Shown: positions 50,923 through 60,123, counted from the stretch's first letter. The stretch: DNA of 64,000 bases from CAXNKH01 sp049296795 (GCA_049296795.1 JBAQTC010000037.1:65168-129167); one strand, 5' to 3'. Program-made: numbers and translations. Notes: generated from the letters alone by a model not told the origin.

Positions 50923-51174
50923 ATGGCATTGATCATCACCGATGAGTGCATCAACTGCGATGTGTGTGAGCCCGAGTGCCCGAACGAGGCCATTTTTTTA
51001 GGGCCTGAAATTTACGAAATTGATCCTCTGCGCTGCACCGAATGCGTCGGTCATTTTGATGAACCCCAGTGTGTTCAAGTCTGTCCGGTCGCTTGCATCC
51101 CGGTCAATCCTAACGTGATGGAGGACCGAGAAACGCTGTGGCAGAAATACCGGCGTTTGCAGGCTAGGGCTTAA
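50923..51174 (+). CDS. YfhL-type 2[4Fe-4S] ferredoxin
   Basis: An 83-residue ferredoxin. The first cluster motif is CINCDVCEPECPNEAI (C-x2-C-x2-C-x3-CP) and the second set is CTECVGHFDEPQCVQVCPVACI, in which the third Cys is displaced by a loop, typical of the YfhL/Alv-type ferredoxins. I start at ATG 50923. It shuttles electrons at low potential; the partner is not known. Its 3' end overlaps the convergent DUF4124 gene by 11 bases. Confidence 0.9.
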   Translation: MALIITDECINCDVCEPECPNEAIFLGPEIYEIDPLRCTECVGHFDEPQCVQVCPVACIPVNPNVMEDRETLWQKYRRLQARA

Positions 51175-51553
51175 CCGAGCTGTTTTTGTCCGTCGTCTTT
51201 TTCTGAACAGGTTCACGCGCTGTGAAGTACTCCGGCTTTTTGGACGGGGTCAATTTTTTGTCAATAGGTGCTGGCGCGACTTGGGCGGCCGATTTGCTGT
51301 TGGCCTTGGCTGCGGCTGCTTCTTGTTTGTGACGTTCTTGCTCTAAGTTGCGCGCTGCTTGGCCTTGGCGGGCTGTGCTGGCATCGGCCTGTGCTTTTTG
51401 AGTGGCTTGGCGTCCATCGCGCGGGTCAATCTGCTGCCCACCCGGACACGGCGTCTGGCTATAACTGTCACCACAACGGTAGACAGTTTGCGCCAGTAGC
51501 GGCGTGCTCAGCAGGTGGAAAATAAAAATCGGGATGAGCAAGGGCTTGATCAT
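51164..51553 (-). CDS. DUF4124-type exported protein
   Basis: A 129-residue protein with a signal peptide (LLIPIFIFHLLSTPLLAQ). The short DUF4124 core follows: VYRCGDSYSQTPCPGGQQID, with two Cys that could form a disulphide. The remainder is a low-complexity Ala/Lys/Gln-rich coiled region. No function is known. It overlaps the pth stop/start region (4 bases) and is probably in the same transcript. Confidence 0.8.
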   Translation of the reverse strand: MIKPLLIPIFIFHLLSTPLLAQTVYRCGDSYSQTPCPGGQQIDPRDGRQATQKAQADASTARQGQAARNLEQERHKQEAAAAKANSKSAAQVAPAPIDKKLTPSKKPEYFTAREPVQKKTTDKNSSVKP

Positions 51554-52191
51554 GGTTCAACTCCTTGAGTCTTGTTGCTTTCAGCCAGAGCCACAGGTCG
51601 GGGTGGTTTGGGGCGCGGGGCCATACGGGTGTGAATCAACATGGTTGCTTTGTCCATTTCGTCTTTGAGGAAATGGGGCAAGGCTTTGATGGATCGATCA
51701 ATGCACTGCTCAATGGCGATACGGTGATCCAAGCAAGGTTTTTTCAGAACCCAGTGGCTGACATCGGACTTGACCCCCGGGTGACCGACACCGAGCCGAA
51801 GTCGCCAATAGTCGTCTGTTCCGAGCTGGGCGTGAATGTCACGTAAGCCATTATGGCCGGCATGACCGCCGCCAAATTTGAGCTTAACCTGACCCGGGAC
51901 GATATCGAGCTCGTCGTGCGCGATCAAAATTTCAGCGGGTGCTATCTTGAAAAATCGCGCCAGTGCTGCCACCGACTGCCCCGACTTGTTCATGAAGGTT
52001 TGCGGTGCTAACAACCACAGCGTCTGGCCGTTGACACTGGTGCGAGCCACCAGGCCGTGGTAAGACTTGTCCATCGCGAGCGAGACTTTAAGCTCGCTGG
52101 CCAGTGCATCGAGCCACCAAAACCCGGCATTGTGGCGGGTTGATTGGTAGTCGGGACCCGGATTGCCCAGCCCCACAAACAGTTTGATCAT
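51550..52191 (-). CDS. pth: Peptidyl-tRNA hydrolase
   Basis: A 213-residue enzyme. VGLGNPGPDYQSTRHNAGFWWLD has the Asn and catalytic His, ILIAHDELDIVPGQVKLKFGGGHAGHNGLRDI the catalytic Asp and the second His, and WRLRLGVGHPG the third motif. It releases peptidyl-tRNA from stalled synthesis in the cytoplasm. A ~20-residue Pro/Arg-rich C-terminal tail is slightly longer than in E. coli. It follows rplY by 109 bases with a terminator between. Confidence 0.95.
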   Translation of the reverse strand: MIKLFVGLGNPGPDYQSTRHNAGFWWLDALASELKVSLAMDKSYHGLVARTSVNGQTLWLLAPQTFMNKSGQSVAALARFFKIAPAEILIAHDELDIVPGQVKLKFGGGHAGHNGLRDIHAQLGTDDYWRLRLGVGHPGVKSDVSHWVLKKPCLDHRIAIEQCIDRSIKALPHFLKDEMDKATMLIHTRMAPRPKPPRPVALAESNKTQGVEP

Positions 52192-52250
52192 GTCAAATTC
52201 TAGTCCGATTGGGTGGTGACATGGGTTGCACTACAGCGCTCACTAACGAA

Positions 52251-52276
52251 AACGGCCCACTGCAGAGTGGGCCGTT
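52251..52276 (-). terminator. Terminator after rplY
   Basis: An 11-bp perfect stem (AACGGCCCACT / AGTGGGCCGTT) with a 4-base loop, just past the rplY stop codon on the minus strand and followed by TTTTCG. The short T-run makes it likely leaky, allowing read-through to pth. Confidence 0.75.
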
Positions 52277-52300
52277 AGGCGTTAAGCGAAGAAGAAAAAA

Positions 52301-52954
52301 TTACTTCTTTGCTGCGGGCGCTTTAGCCGCCGGAGTTTTTGCCGCTGGCGCTTTCCCATCCGCTGCAGCGGCGGGTTCGGCCACAACTTCTGCGCCCGCG
52401 ACTTGCACCACGGACACCAGAACGGGATTGACTTTGCCATGGGTCACAACGGTCACGCCCTTGGGCAAGACGATGTCGTTGAGGTGCAGCGACGAACCCT
52501 TTTTCAAGCCGCTCAAATCCACTGGAATGAATTCGGGCAGGTCGGACGGCAGACAGAGAACTTCAATCTCAGTAATGACGTGGTTGGCGATGCAGCCATC
52601 GGTCTTAACGGCCGGTGAATTTTCGTCACCGCTGTAATGCAATGGCACTTTCATGTGCAGCTTGGTATTGGCATCAACCCGCTGAAAGTCAACGTGCAAG
52701 ATCAATTGTTTGAACGGGTGCATTTGCACGTTGCGCAGCAAAACTTTATTGGCTTGACCATTGAGTTCCATATCCAGAACGGATGCATGGAAAGCTTCTT
52801 TTTTCAAGGCGTGCCACAAAGCGTTATGGTCCAGCTCAATCATGGCGGGCTGGTCGACTCCACCATAAACAATGCCGGGGGTGCGGCCACTAATGCGGAG
52901 ACGGCGGCTCGCACCCGTACCCTGCAAAGAGCGCTCAAAAGCGACAAATTTCAT
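52301..52954 (-). CDS. rplY: 50S ribosomal protein L25/general stress protein Ctc
   Basis: A 217-residue Ctc-type L25. The N-terminal 5S rRNA-binding L25 domain (~1-95) has SGRTPGIVYGG and QMHPFKQLILHVDFQRVDAN. The C-terminal TL5 domain (~96-185) contains EVLCLPSDLPEFIPVDLSGLKKGSSLHLNDI, and an Ala/Lys-rich tail follows. It is placed in the conserved prs-rplY-pth order. GGAGTG lies upstream of the ATG. Confidence 0.95.
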   Translation of the reverse strand: MKFVAFERSLQGTGASRRLRISGRTPGIVYGGVDQPAMIELDHNALWHALKKEAFHASVLDMELNGQANKVLLRNVQMHPFKQLILHVDFQRVDANTKLHMKVPLHYSGDENSPAVKTDGCIANHVITEIEVLCLPSDLPEFIPVDLSGLKKGSSLHLNDIVLPKGVTVVTHGKVNPVLVSVVQVAGAEVVAEPAAAADGKAPAAKTPAAKAPAAKK

Positions 52955-52998
52955 AATTCACTCCAAAAAGAATCCACCGCGACCAGTGTGACTCCGGT

Positions 52999-53040
52999 TA
53001 AAAAAGTCTGCCTTGCCATCAAGGCACGCAGACTGGCTTT
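52999..53040. terminator. Terminator between prs and rplY
   Basis: A hairpin at 53005-53034 (AGTCTGC-CTTG ... CAAG-GC-x-GCAGACT) flanked by a run of T on each strand (TTTTTT on minus, CTTTTTG on plus). On the minus strand it lies between the prs stop and the rplY start and can attenuate read-through. Confidence 0.65.
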
Positions 53041-53085
53041 TTGTCTCGACAGGACGTTGATCTCTTGCGCTTAATGCGCAAAAAA

Positions 53086-54063
53086 TTAGAACAAATTTTC
53101 CTGATCCGAGAACAAACTCATGACCGACTCACCTTTGGCAATGCGCTGAATCGTTTCGGCGATCAGCGGAGCCACGGTGAGTTGGCGAATTTTTTGACAT
53201 TGCGAAGCAGCCAGGCTCAGCGGGATGGTGTTGGTCACCACCACTTCATCGAGGGCGGAGCCTTGGGCAATGCGTTCGATGGCTGGACCCGAAAAAATGG
53301 GGTGGGTGCAATAGGCGTAAACCTTTTTAGCACCGCGTGCCTTCAGGACTTCAGCCGCTTTCACCAAAGTGCCTGCGGTGTCGATCATGTCGTCCATGAT
53401 CACGCAATTGCGGCCGTCGATCTCGCCAATCACGTGCATGACTTCGCTGACATTGGCCTTGGGACGACGTTTGTCGATGATGGCCATATCGCAGCCGAGT
53501 TGTTTGGCCAGCGCGCGCGCGCGCACCACACCGCCCACGTCCGGTGAGACCACGATCAAGTCTTCATAATTCTTCAGGCGCAGATCGCCTAACAACACGG
53601 GGGAGGCATAAATGTTGTCAACCGGGATGTCAAAAAATCCCTGAATTTGATCGGCATGCAAATCCATGGTCAACACTCGGGCCACACCCACGGTCTGCAA
53701 TAGATCGGCGACCACTTTGGCCGAAATCGGAACCCGTGCCGAACGAGGGCGACGGTCTTGCCGGGCATAACCAAAATAGGGGATAACCGCGCTGATTCGC
53801 TCGGCCGAAGCGCGCTTGAGCGCGTCAACCATGATCAGCAATTCCATCAGATTTTCGTTGGTTGGTGCGCAGGTGGACTGCACCACAAACACATCACGGG
53901 CCCGCACGTTTTGATTGATTTCGACCGTGACTTCACCATCGGAGAAGCGCCCCACGCTGGCTGCCCCCAGACTGATCCCAACATGGTTGGCAATCTCTGC
54001 GGCCAAGCTTGGATTGGCATTGCCAGTGAAAACCATGATGTCAGGGGTGTGAACGGTCTGCAT
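53086..54063 (-). CDS. prs: Ribose-phosphate pyrophosphokinase
   Basis: A 325-residue class I PRPP synthetase. ATP and ribose-5-P regions are visible as VFTGNANPSLAAEIANHVG, VIPYFGYARQDRR, MDLHADQIQGFFDIPVDN and the PRPP-binding VVSPDVGGVVRARALA and MDDMIDTAGTLVKAAEVL. It makes PRPP for nucleotides, histidine and tryptophan. The start follows the tRNA-Gln gene by 26 bases on the same strand, so both may be cotranscribed. Confidence 0.96.
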   Translation of the reverse strand: MQTVHTPDIMVFTGNANPSLAAEIANHVGISLGAASVGRFSDGEVTVEINQNVRARDVFVVQSTCAPTNENLMELLIMVDALKRASAERISAVIPYFGYARQDRRPRSARVPISAKVVADLLQTVGVARVLTMDLHADQIQGFFDIPVDNIYASPVLLGDLRLKNYEDLIVVSPDVGGVVRARALAKQLGCDMAIIDKRRPKANVSEVMHVIGEIDGRNCVIMDDMIDTAGTLVKAAEVLKARGAKKVYAYCTHPIFSGPAIERIAQGSALDEVVVTNTIPLSLAASQCQKIRQLTVAPLIAETIQRIAKGESVMSLFSDQENLF

Positions 54064-54089
54064 GTGCGTGATTCAAAAAAGTGTAAGTT

Positions 54090-54166
54090 TGGCAGGGGAG
54101 GAAGGATTCGAACCTTCGCATGCTGGAATCAAAATCCAGTGCCTTAACCAACTTGGCGACTCCCCT
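54090..54166 (-). tRNA. tRNA-Gln (anticodon TTG)
   Basis: A complete 77-base cloverleaf with an encoded CCA. Acceptor arms AGGGGAG and CTCCCCT pair fully, the anticodon stem CTGGA/TCCAG encloses the loop TTTTGAT with anticodon TTG, and the T arm is GAAGG TTCGAAT CCTTC. It sits between ispE and prs, the standard betaproteobacterial position. Confidence 0.96.
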
Positions 54167-54202
54167 ACACAGGTAAACAGCCATGCTGCCTACCGATAAC
54201 CT

Positions 54203-55039
54203 TCATCTCGCCCAACCCAATAAGGGATGAGCATCCAGACTGCTGCACAACCTGACCTGAAACCCGCTGGGCGCGCCCCTAAGATCGATGTTCTGCTCTG
54301 TTTGCGCAAATACCGCACTGCCTGAACCTGTCATCCGACCTTCCAGTCCGAGTGATGCAAGCCATTGGAGGGCTTGCGTGACGCCGGGACAAAGCCTTTG
54401 GGCAACGGCTTGCAAGTCGTTTCGGCCAAAGCCGATTTCATTTGCAGCAAAGCCTGAGATTATAGCTGTTTCCGTATCTCTTTGGAGGCATGGATCAGAG
54501 AAAATGAGAGAAGTCTCCAATCCTTGATCGGGTTTGACGACCACAAAGCGTGCGGGTTTTAAACGGATGGGGCTGATTTTCTCCCCGATGCCTTCAACCC
54601 AGGCATGGTGTCCGTTCAGAAAAAATGGGACATCGGCCCCCAGCCGCAAACCAATCCGGCTCAGTTGCTCCAGTGAAAAATTGAGTTTCCAGAGCTGATT
54701 CAAGGCCAGCAGTGTTGATGCGGCGTCCGATGAACCGCCCCCCATGCCGGCTTGGCTAGGAATCTGTTTGTCGATAGCAATGTGGACGCCTTGGTTTGAG
54801 CCGCTGGCGGTCTGCAGTGCTTGGGCTGCGCGAATGACCAAGTCTTGCGCGGGCAGTTCGGTGCCCAGATCGTGACGGCTGATTTTTCCGTTGCTGCGAA
54901 GCTCGAAGTGCAGTGTGTCGCACCAGTCAATCAGCATGAAAACTGATTGCAGCAGGTGGTAGCCATCCGCTCTTCGGCCCGTGATGTGCAAGAAACGATT
55001 GAGTTTGGCGGGGGCGGGAATGTCGTAGAGCGACTGCAT
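54203..55039 (-). CDS. ispE: 4-diphosphocytidyl-2-C-methyl-D-erythritol kinase
   Basis: A 278-residue GHMP kinase of the MEP isoprenoid pathway. AKLNRFLHITGRRADGYHLLQSVF is the N-terminal motif with the catalytic-region Lys, QAGMGGGSSDAASTLLALN the phosphate-binding loop, and GRMTGSGSAVFAQ the third GHMP motif. It phosphorylates the 2-hydroxyl of CDP-methylerythritol. It precedes tRNA-Gln and is preceded by lolB. Confidence 0.95.
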   Translation of the reverse strand: MQSLYDIPAPAKLNRFLHITGRRADGYHLLQSVFMLIDWCDTLHFELRSNGKISRHDLGTELPAQDLVIRAAQALQTASGSNQGVHIAIDKQIPSQAGMGGGSSDAASTLLALNQLWKLNFSLEQLSRIGLRLGADVPFFLNGHHAWVEGIGEKISPIRLKPARFVVVKPDQGLETSLIFSDPCLQRDTETAIISGFAANEIGFGRNDLQAVAQRLCPGVTQALQWLASLGLEGRMTGSGSAVFAQTEQNIDLRGAPSGFQVRLCSSLDAHPLLGWAR

Positions 55040-55065
55040 GACTGAATTATCTCAGCGCTAGCAGC

Positions 55066-55560
55066 TCAGGGTTGCAGCACCAGGCGCAGCTCGATCAAGG
55101 GGGCAGGCTGGGTGCGTTTCACGTTCAGTCGACCGGCCGAGAGTTGCGAGACATCGGCGACCCAGCCGGTGGCGCTGACTGGCTCACCCTTGAGCCAGGA
55201 AAACAGGGCTTGTACCGGAATCGTTGTTCCCGTGCTGTGCCGCAACAAGTCATCAAGGGTCTCAAAGCTGCGCAACTCGCCGCCTGTTTTTAGCGTGGCG
55301 TTTTGAGGAGTCCAGGTCAGCTCCGCCACGGTGTTGCCCAAAGGCGAGTTCAATAACAGGGTGCCGGCTTGGCTTTGGCCCGAAAGCTCGAAGCCCGCTG
55401 AGAAGGATTGGGGCTGGGCAGTGGCAATTTGCAAGGAAAGTCGACCCTGCCAGAAGTTTGTTTCAGCCGTTGCACTCGGGCGCGTGGGGCTGGCGCAACC
55501 GGCCAGGAAAACAAGGGCAGTCAGGAGGAGGCTGGCTAAACACCGGTGCAAGGCATTCAC
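55066..55560 (-). CDS. lolB: Outer-membrane lipoprotein insertion factor LolB
   Basis: A 164-residue lipoprotein. A signal peptide ends at lipobox LAGC (Cys about residue 22). The mature beta-barrel-like fold has FWQGRLSLQIATAQPQSFSAGFELSGQ and PVQALFSWLKGEP, the LolB motif. It receives lipoproteins from LolA and anchors them in the outer membrane. The GTG start at 55560 overlaps the TGA of the upstream TPR gene (GTGA). The length is short but in the family range. Confidence 0.9.
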   Translation of the reverse strand: MNALHRCLASLLLTALVFLAGCASPTRPSATAETNFWQGRLSLQIATAQPQSFSAGFELSGQSQAGTLLLNSPLGNTVAELTWTPQNATLKTGGELRSFETLDDLLRHSTGTTIPVQALFSWLKGEPVSATGWVADVSQLSAGRLNVKRTQPAPLIELRLVLQP

Positions 55561-57329
55561 AATGGGATGCGCAAACGCTTGAGGGTTTCACGCAAGGTTT
55601 CATTCTCGGCGTTGATCTGTACGCCGCTGCGCCAGGTCGCCAGCGCCTGTTCGCGTTGACCCAAACTCCACTGGACTTCTCCAAGGTGGGCTGCAATTTC
55701 GGCGTCGGGCTTGGCTTTGAAAGCAGTTTGCAAGATGCGTAAAGCTTCGGCTGGGTTGCCGCTGCGAAACTCAAGCCAACCCAGGCTGTCAGAAATAAAG
55801 GGGTCGCCTGGTGCAAATTCAAGTGCTTTGAGTATCAGTTGCCGGGCTTCGGGCAAGCGGATGTTGCGATCGGCAAACGAGTAGCCCAAGGCGTTGTAGG
55901 CGTGATGGAATTGTGGTTTGCCCGCCATGATCAGGCGCAGCAGTTTTTCCATTTCGTCCAAGCGGCCGAGTTTCTCGGCCATCATGGCTTGGTCGTACCA
56001 AAGATCAAAGTCCTGGCTGTCGCGGGCCGTGGCTTGGGCCAGCAGATCGTAAGCAGCTTGGTATTGCTGGTGATCGCGCAGCAGTTGGATTTCACTGCTG
56101 AGGCGCGAGCGAATTTCCTCGGCATTACGCCCCGGTAAGTCCCGGATCAACTGACGTGCTTGATCGATTTTCCCTTGGCGTGCCAAAATTCCGGCGCGCC
56201 TGACTTGCACCCGTATCAGATCGTCCTGGTTTTCGATGCGGTTGAGCCAGGCTTCGGCGGCGACCAGATCTTTTCTTTGTTCATGGACTTGGGCCAGCAA
56301 CAAATAAGCTTGTGACAGGCCCCGGTTTTTTTCGGCCGCCGACTGCCCCTCTGGGTTGGCGCTGACCAGCGCGATGTAATGCAACAGCGTTTTCTCTGCG
56401 GCCTGTAATTTGTTGTCTTGTAACTCCAGGCTGCCTTGCACCAGCCAAGCTGGGGCAAAGTCGGGTTTTTCGACGGTAATGAGATGGATTTGGACCCCGG
56501 CTTCGGCTTGGCGTTGCGTTTCGAGCAGAGCGCGGGCGTAGTTCATGCGAATTTCAATGCGTCCTTTGCCCTCCAGGTGTTTGCGCACGATGGCCTCAGC
56601 GGCTGGTTGTTTGGGGTCGATCAAGCTGAGCGCCAACAGCACCGGATCTTCGGCTTTGGGGTCCAGCGCCAAAGCCCGGCGTACGGCTTGCAGTGCACCC
56701 GTGTTATCCCCGGCGTGCTGGCGCAGTGTGCCGATGGTAGTCCAGGCTGCGGCCCCATGAACGGGGTGATTGATGTGATCGGTCAGCGCGCTCTCGACCA
56801 CCTGCGCACTGAGTTTTTTGTCGCTGGCACGGGCAAACAGTCGCGGCAGGCTGGCAATGGCGTTGGCTCGTTCTTTGGGCTCGGTCAGGGTGATTTCGCG
56901 CCTGAGCGGTTCGGTGATTTCTGCAATCCGATTCATGCCAATCAGAATTTGCAGCTCAAACCGATTGGCTTCACGTGATGGGGGCAAAGCCTGCCGCCAA
57001 GCGCGAGCGGCTTGTAACGCAGATTCTCCGGAGCGAGCTTTGAGCGCAATTTCCACTGCACGCTGGTACAGCTGGCTGTCTTTGGTTTTGCGCGCCGCAT
57101 CCAGCAACAAAGAAAAACCGACGCCGGGTTCGGCATCGAGCACATGGAGTTCACCCAGGAGTACCTGGTAGAAGAGCTCGGCATCCAGTGCCGAATTGAG
57201 CTGAGTTTCAGGTTGCGATTTGGGCTTTGGTTTGGTCGCAGGGGTCTGGGCCTGGGCGCTCAGGGCGACGAGAAATACAACAAGGGTAAGCCAACTTTTG
57301 GAGCGCAACATCGAACCATAATAATCCAT
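55557..57329 (-). CDS. Exported tetratricopeptide repeat protein
   Basis: A 590-residue protein with an N-terminal signal peptide (LTLVVFLVALSAQAQ). The rest is helical with multiple TPR-like repeats: FYQVLLGELHVLDAEPGVGFSLLLDAARKT, LLALSLIDPKQPAAE and AYNALGYSFADRNIRLPEARQLILKALEFAPGDPFISDSLGWLEFRSGN. It is periplasmic or outer-membrane associated. Its operon with lolB is conserved in betaproteobacteria and suggests an outer-membrane assembly role, but no partner is known. It is divergent from mutM by 21 bases. Confidence 0.87.
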   Translation of the reverse strand: MDYYGSMLRSKSWLTLVVFLVALSAQAQTPATKPKPKSQPETQLNSALDAELFYQVLLGELHVLDAEPGVGFSLLLDAARKTKDSQLYQRAVEIALKARSGESALQAARAWRQALPPSREANRFELQILIGMNRIAEITEPLRREITLTEPKERANAIASLPRLFARASDKKLSAQVVESALTDHINHPVHGAAAWTTIGTLRQHAGDNTGALQAVRRALALDPKAEDPVLLALSLIDPKQPAAEAIVRKHLEGKGRIEIRMNYARALLETQRQAEAGVQIHLITVEKPDFAPAWLVQGSLELQDNKLQAAEKTLLHYIALVSANPEGQSAAEKNRGLSQAYLLLAQVHEQRKDLVAAEAWLNRIENQDDLIRVQVRRAGILARQGKIDQARQLIRDLPGRNAEEIRSRLSSEIQLLRDHQQYQAAYDLLAQATARDSQDFDLWYDQAMMAEKLGRLDEMEKLLRLIMAGKPQFHHAYNALGYSFADRNIRLPEARQLILKALEFAPGDPFISDSLGWLEFRSGNPAEALRILQTAFKAKPDAEIAAHLGEVQWSLGQREQALATWRSGVQINAENETLRETLKRLRIPL

Positions 57330-57350
57330 GCCAGATATCCATGGAACGTC

Positions 57351-58166
57351 ATGCCTGAATTACCAGAAGTTGAAGTCACGCGGCTGAGTTTTGCCCAGCG
57401 GATAGAGGGGGCAACTATTCAAGCCGCACAGCTCGGTCAGCCCCTGCGCTGGCCTTTGGGCTGTTCCCCCAGTTCACTGCGGGGTCGCCAAGTGGTGTCG
57501 GTGCGCCGGCGCGGCAAGTACTTGCTGCTTGATTTGGACCGAGGTTTGTTGCTGCTGCACCTGGGCATGTCAGGTAGCCTGGCTTTTGCAAGTCAACAGC
57601 CCGCGGCTGGGCGACACGACCATTTTGATCTGGTCACCAGCCAGGGAATCTTGCGTTTGAACGATCCCCGGCGATTCGGCGCCGTGGTTTTTGCCCAGAG
57701 CGAAGACGCACAAGTGGCTCGCAAACTGCTGGGCAAGCTCGGAATGGAGCCTTTGTCCGACGATTTTGAACTGGCTCGGTTTCATGCCGGTTTGAAGCGC
57801 CGGACTGCGGCGATCAAGCAAGTTTTGCTGGCCGGTGATGTGGTGGTGGGTGTTGGAAATATCTACGCTTCGGAAGCCCTTTTCTTAGCCGGTATTCGGC
57901 CTGGCTTGCGGTCCCAGCGCCTGAGCTTGGCGCGGGCCCAGCGTTTGCGCCATGCAATTCAGGACGTCTTGCAGCGTGCGGTCGACAAAGGGGGCAGTAC
58001 CTTGCGAAATTTCTCCAATGCCAAGGGCGAGTCGGGCTATTTCCAGCTTGAGGCCATGGTGTACGGGCGCGCTGGTTTGCCATGCCGTGTGTGTGGGACC
58101 CCGGTGAAATCAATTCGCCAGGGGCAACGTGCGACTTTTTATTGTCCACAATGTCAGAAAAATTGA
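57351..58166 (+). CDS. mutM: Formamidopyrimidine-DNA glycosylase
   Basis: A 271-residue Fpg enzyme. MPELPEVEVTR has the catalytic Pro2 and Glu3. Conserved features are the Lys57-like RRRGKYLLLDL, the helix-two-turn-helix GVGNIYASEALFLAGIRP and the C-terminal zinc finger CRVCGTPVKSIRQGQ...CPQCQ. It removes 8-oxoguanine from DNA. The start is ATG 57351, since the extended frame upstream is antisense to the TPR gene. mutY follows within 14 bases. Confidence 0.96.
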   Translation: MPELPEVEVTRLSFAQRIEGATIQAAQLGQPLRWPLGCSPSSLRGRQVVSVRRRGKYLLLDLDRGLLLLHLGMSGSLAFASQQPAAGRHDHFDLVTSQGILRLNDPRRFGAVVFAQSEDAQVARKLLGKLGMEPLSDDFELARFHAGLKRRTAAIKQVLLAGDVVVGVGNIYASEALFLAGIRPGLRSQRLSLARAQRLRHAIQDVLQRAVDKGGSTLRNFSNAKGESGYFQLEAMVYGRAGLPCRVCGTPVKSIRQGQRATFYCPQCQKN

Positions 58167-58179
58167 AGGCACGTTAGAT

Positions 58180-59241
58180 ATGAGTGAGCAAAGCCAGGGA
58201 ATGAACAGCAAGGGACTAGATTTCGCCAGACGTGTGGTGCGTTGGCAAACAAGCCATGGCCGCCATGACTTGCCATGGCAAAACACCCGAGATCCCTACC
58301 GGGTCTGGTTGTCCGAGATCATGTTGCAGCAAACTCAGGTCAGCACCGTGCTGGATTACTACGCACGGTTCCTGGCGCGTTTTCCCGATGTGCAAACGCT
58401 GGCCCTAGCGCAACCTGACGATGTGCTGGCTTTGTGGAGTGGTTTGGGTTACTACAGTCGGGCCCGTAATCTGCATGCTTGTGCCCAGCAGGTGTTGCAT
58501 CTGTATGGGGGTGAATTCCCCCGATCTGCCCAAGGCTTGCAGACCTTGCCAGGGATTGGTCGCTCCACAGCAGCAGCTGTTGCGTCATTGTGTTTCTCAG
58601 AACGGGTGGCGATTCTTGACGGTAACGTGAAACGGGTAGTGACCCGGTTCCTGGGCTTTGACAAGGACTTGGCGCTTTCGGCCCACGAGCGAACGCTCTG
58701 GGATCTGGCCAGCGGCCTGCTACCACAGCATGCGGTGGAACAGTCCATGCCACGCTATACCCAGGGCGTGATGGATCTGGGCGCCACGCTGTGTTTGCGA
58801 AAAAAACCGCAGTGTGAGAGCTGTCCTTTGGCCGACGACTGTGTGGCACGACAGCAGGGTGCGGCCCAACGTTACCCCGTTAAATCACGCAAGCTCAAGC
58901 GCAGCGCGCAGTCCTTTTGGTTGCTCTGGGCGCAGCGGAGCGATGGTGCGGTCTGGTTAAGCCAGCGGCCCAGCCCCGGGATTTGGGGCGGGCTCTACTG
59001 TTTCGCATTGTTTGACAGCCGGGAGGCTTTGCAGGCGGCAGTCCCAGCCCAGCAGCACCAGGCTTTGCAAGATGAACCGGCATTCACCCATGTGTTGACC
59101 CACAAAGACTTGCACTTGCATCCGGTCAAGCTCGGCTGGTCGGCCAGGGCTGACGTTGAGGGCTCGGGAGACTGGTTCGGCACCGAGCGCTGGGCGCAGC
59201 TGGGACTGCCGGCGCCGGTTCGAAAGCTGTTGCAGGCTTGA
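58180..59241 (+). CDS. mutY: A/G-specific adenine glycosylase
   Basis: A 353-residue enzyme. The endonuclease III fold has the Glu of SEIMLQQTQVSTVLDYY, the HhH motif LQTLPGIGRSTAAAVASL and the catalytic Asp in VAILDGNVKRVVTRFLG. The 4Fe-4S cluster has CLRKKPQCESCPLADDC. A NUDIX-like C-terminal domain (~230-350) recognises 8-oxoG. It removes adenine mispaired with 8-oxoG, complementing MutM. The start at 58180 is preferred; 58201 is an alternative with a poorly spaced ribosome site. Confidence 0.95.
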   Translation: MSEQSQGMNSKGLDFARRVVRWQTSHGRHDLPWQNTRDPYRVWLSEIMLQQTQVSTVLDYYARFLARFPDVQTLALAQPDDVLALWSGLGYYSRARNLHACAQQVLHLYGGEFPRSAQGLQTLPGIGRSTAAAVASLCFSERVAILDGNVKRVVTRFLGFDKDLALSAHERTLWDLASGLLPQHAVEQSMPRYTQGVMDLGATLCLRKKPQCESCPLADDCVARQQGAAQRYPVKSRKLKRSAQSFWLLWAQRSDGAVWLSQRPSPGIWGGLYCFALFDSREALQAAVPAQQHQALQDEPAFTHVLTHKDLHLHPVKLGWSARADVEGSGDWFGTERWAQLGLPAPVRKLLQA

Positions 59242-59253
59242 GTTGGGATGCGC

Positions 59254-60123
59254 TTAAGCGGCATCGATCTCGCGGTGGCGCTTGAGCGTGAACCATTGTT
59301 GGCTCAAAGCGCTGGCCAACTGCTCGACCAGGTAAACCGATCGATGCTGGCCGCCGGTGCATCCAATGGCCACCGTGACGTAGCTGCGGTTGTCTCGGGC
59401 CAAACTGACCATCCAGTACTCTAAAAACTGCTTGATATGAACGAGCATTTGCGCTACTTCGGTTTGTTGCGCTAGGAATTGGGCCACAGCCGGATCGCGG
59501 CCAGTCAGCGCTCTCAAATCATCGTCGTAGTGCGGATTGGGCAGCATGCGGACATCAAACATGAAGTCGGCCTCAGCCGGGATACCGCGCTTGAAAGAAA
59601 AGGATTCAAAAACCAGGATGAGTTGATCGGCCGGAGCCGAAATCAATGATTTGACATAGCCTTGGAGTTGGGAGGACCGAATCAAGCTGGTGTCGATGAG
59701 TTGCGCTTGCTCGCGCAAGTCGGCCAACAAAATTCGCTCTTGTTCGATCGCATCAACCAGGGCGCGCTGTTGATCGAAGTTGATTGCACTGACTCCCTTT
59801 TGCGACAAAGGGTGCTTGCGACGTGATTCGGAATAGCGTCTGACCAGCGTGTCGGTGCTGGCGTCCAGAAACAACGATTTGATCATTACGCCTTGCTGGC
59901 GCAAAGTCGCGAAATGTTGGGGTACCAGAGGCAAAGACGTGGCGCTGCGGACATCAATGGCGATCGCCAAGCGTCGCGCACCCTGTTCTCGCTGCAGCTC
60001 GACCAAGGACAACAACAATTCAGGTGGCAGATTGTCGACGCAGAAATAACCGGCGTCTTCCAAGGCATTGAGCGCCACCGATTTGCCGGAACCCGACATG
60101 CCTGTGATCAGAACGATTTCCAT
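59254..60123 (-). CDS. rapZ: RNase adapter protein RapZ
   Basis: A 289-residue P-loop protein. The N-terminal ITGMSGSGKSVALNALEDAGYFCVDNLP contains Walker A, and the C-terminal TVAIGCTGGQHRSVYLVEQLA is the diagnostic RapZ motif. In E. coli it controls GlmZ and thereby glucosamine-6-phosphate synthase. In betaproteobacteria the small RNA partners are not known. The ATG at 60123 is the family start. It is convergent with mutY (12-base gap). Confidence 0.93.
   Translation of the reverse strand: MEIVLITGMSGSGKSVALNALEDAGYFCVDNLPPELLLSLVELQREQGARRLAIAIDVRSATSLPLVPQHFATLRQQGVMIKSLFLDASTDTLVRRYSESRRKHPLSQKGVSAINFDQQRALVDAIEQERILLADLREQAQLIDTSLIRSSQLQGYVKSLISAPADQLILVFESFSFKRGIPAEADFMFDVRMLPNPHYDDDLRALTGRDPAVAQFLAQQTEVAQMLVHIKQFLEYWMVSLARDNRSYVTVAIGCTGGQHRSVYLVEQLASALSQQWFTLKRHREIDAA

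Noticed and set aside
53511..53524. Fourteen-base alternating GC run in prs
   Set aside because: It encodes conserved residues (VRARAL) of the PRPP-binding loop region in a GC-rich gene, so no separate role is needed.
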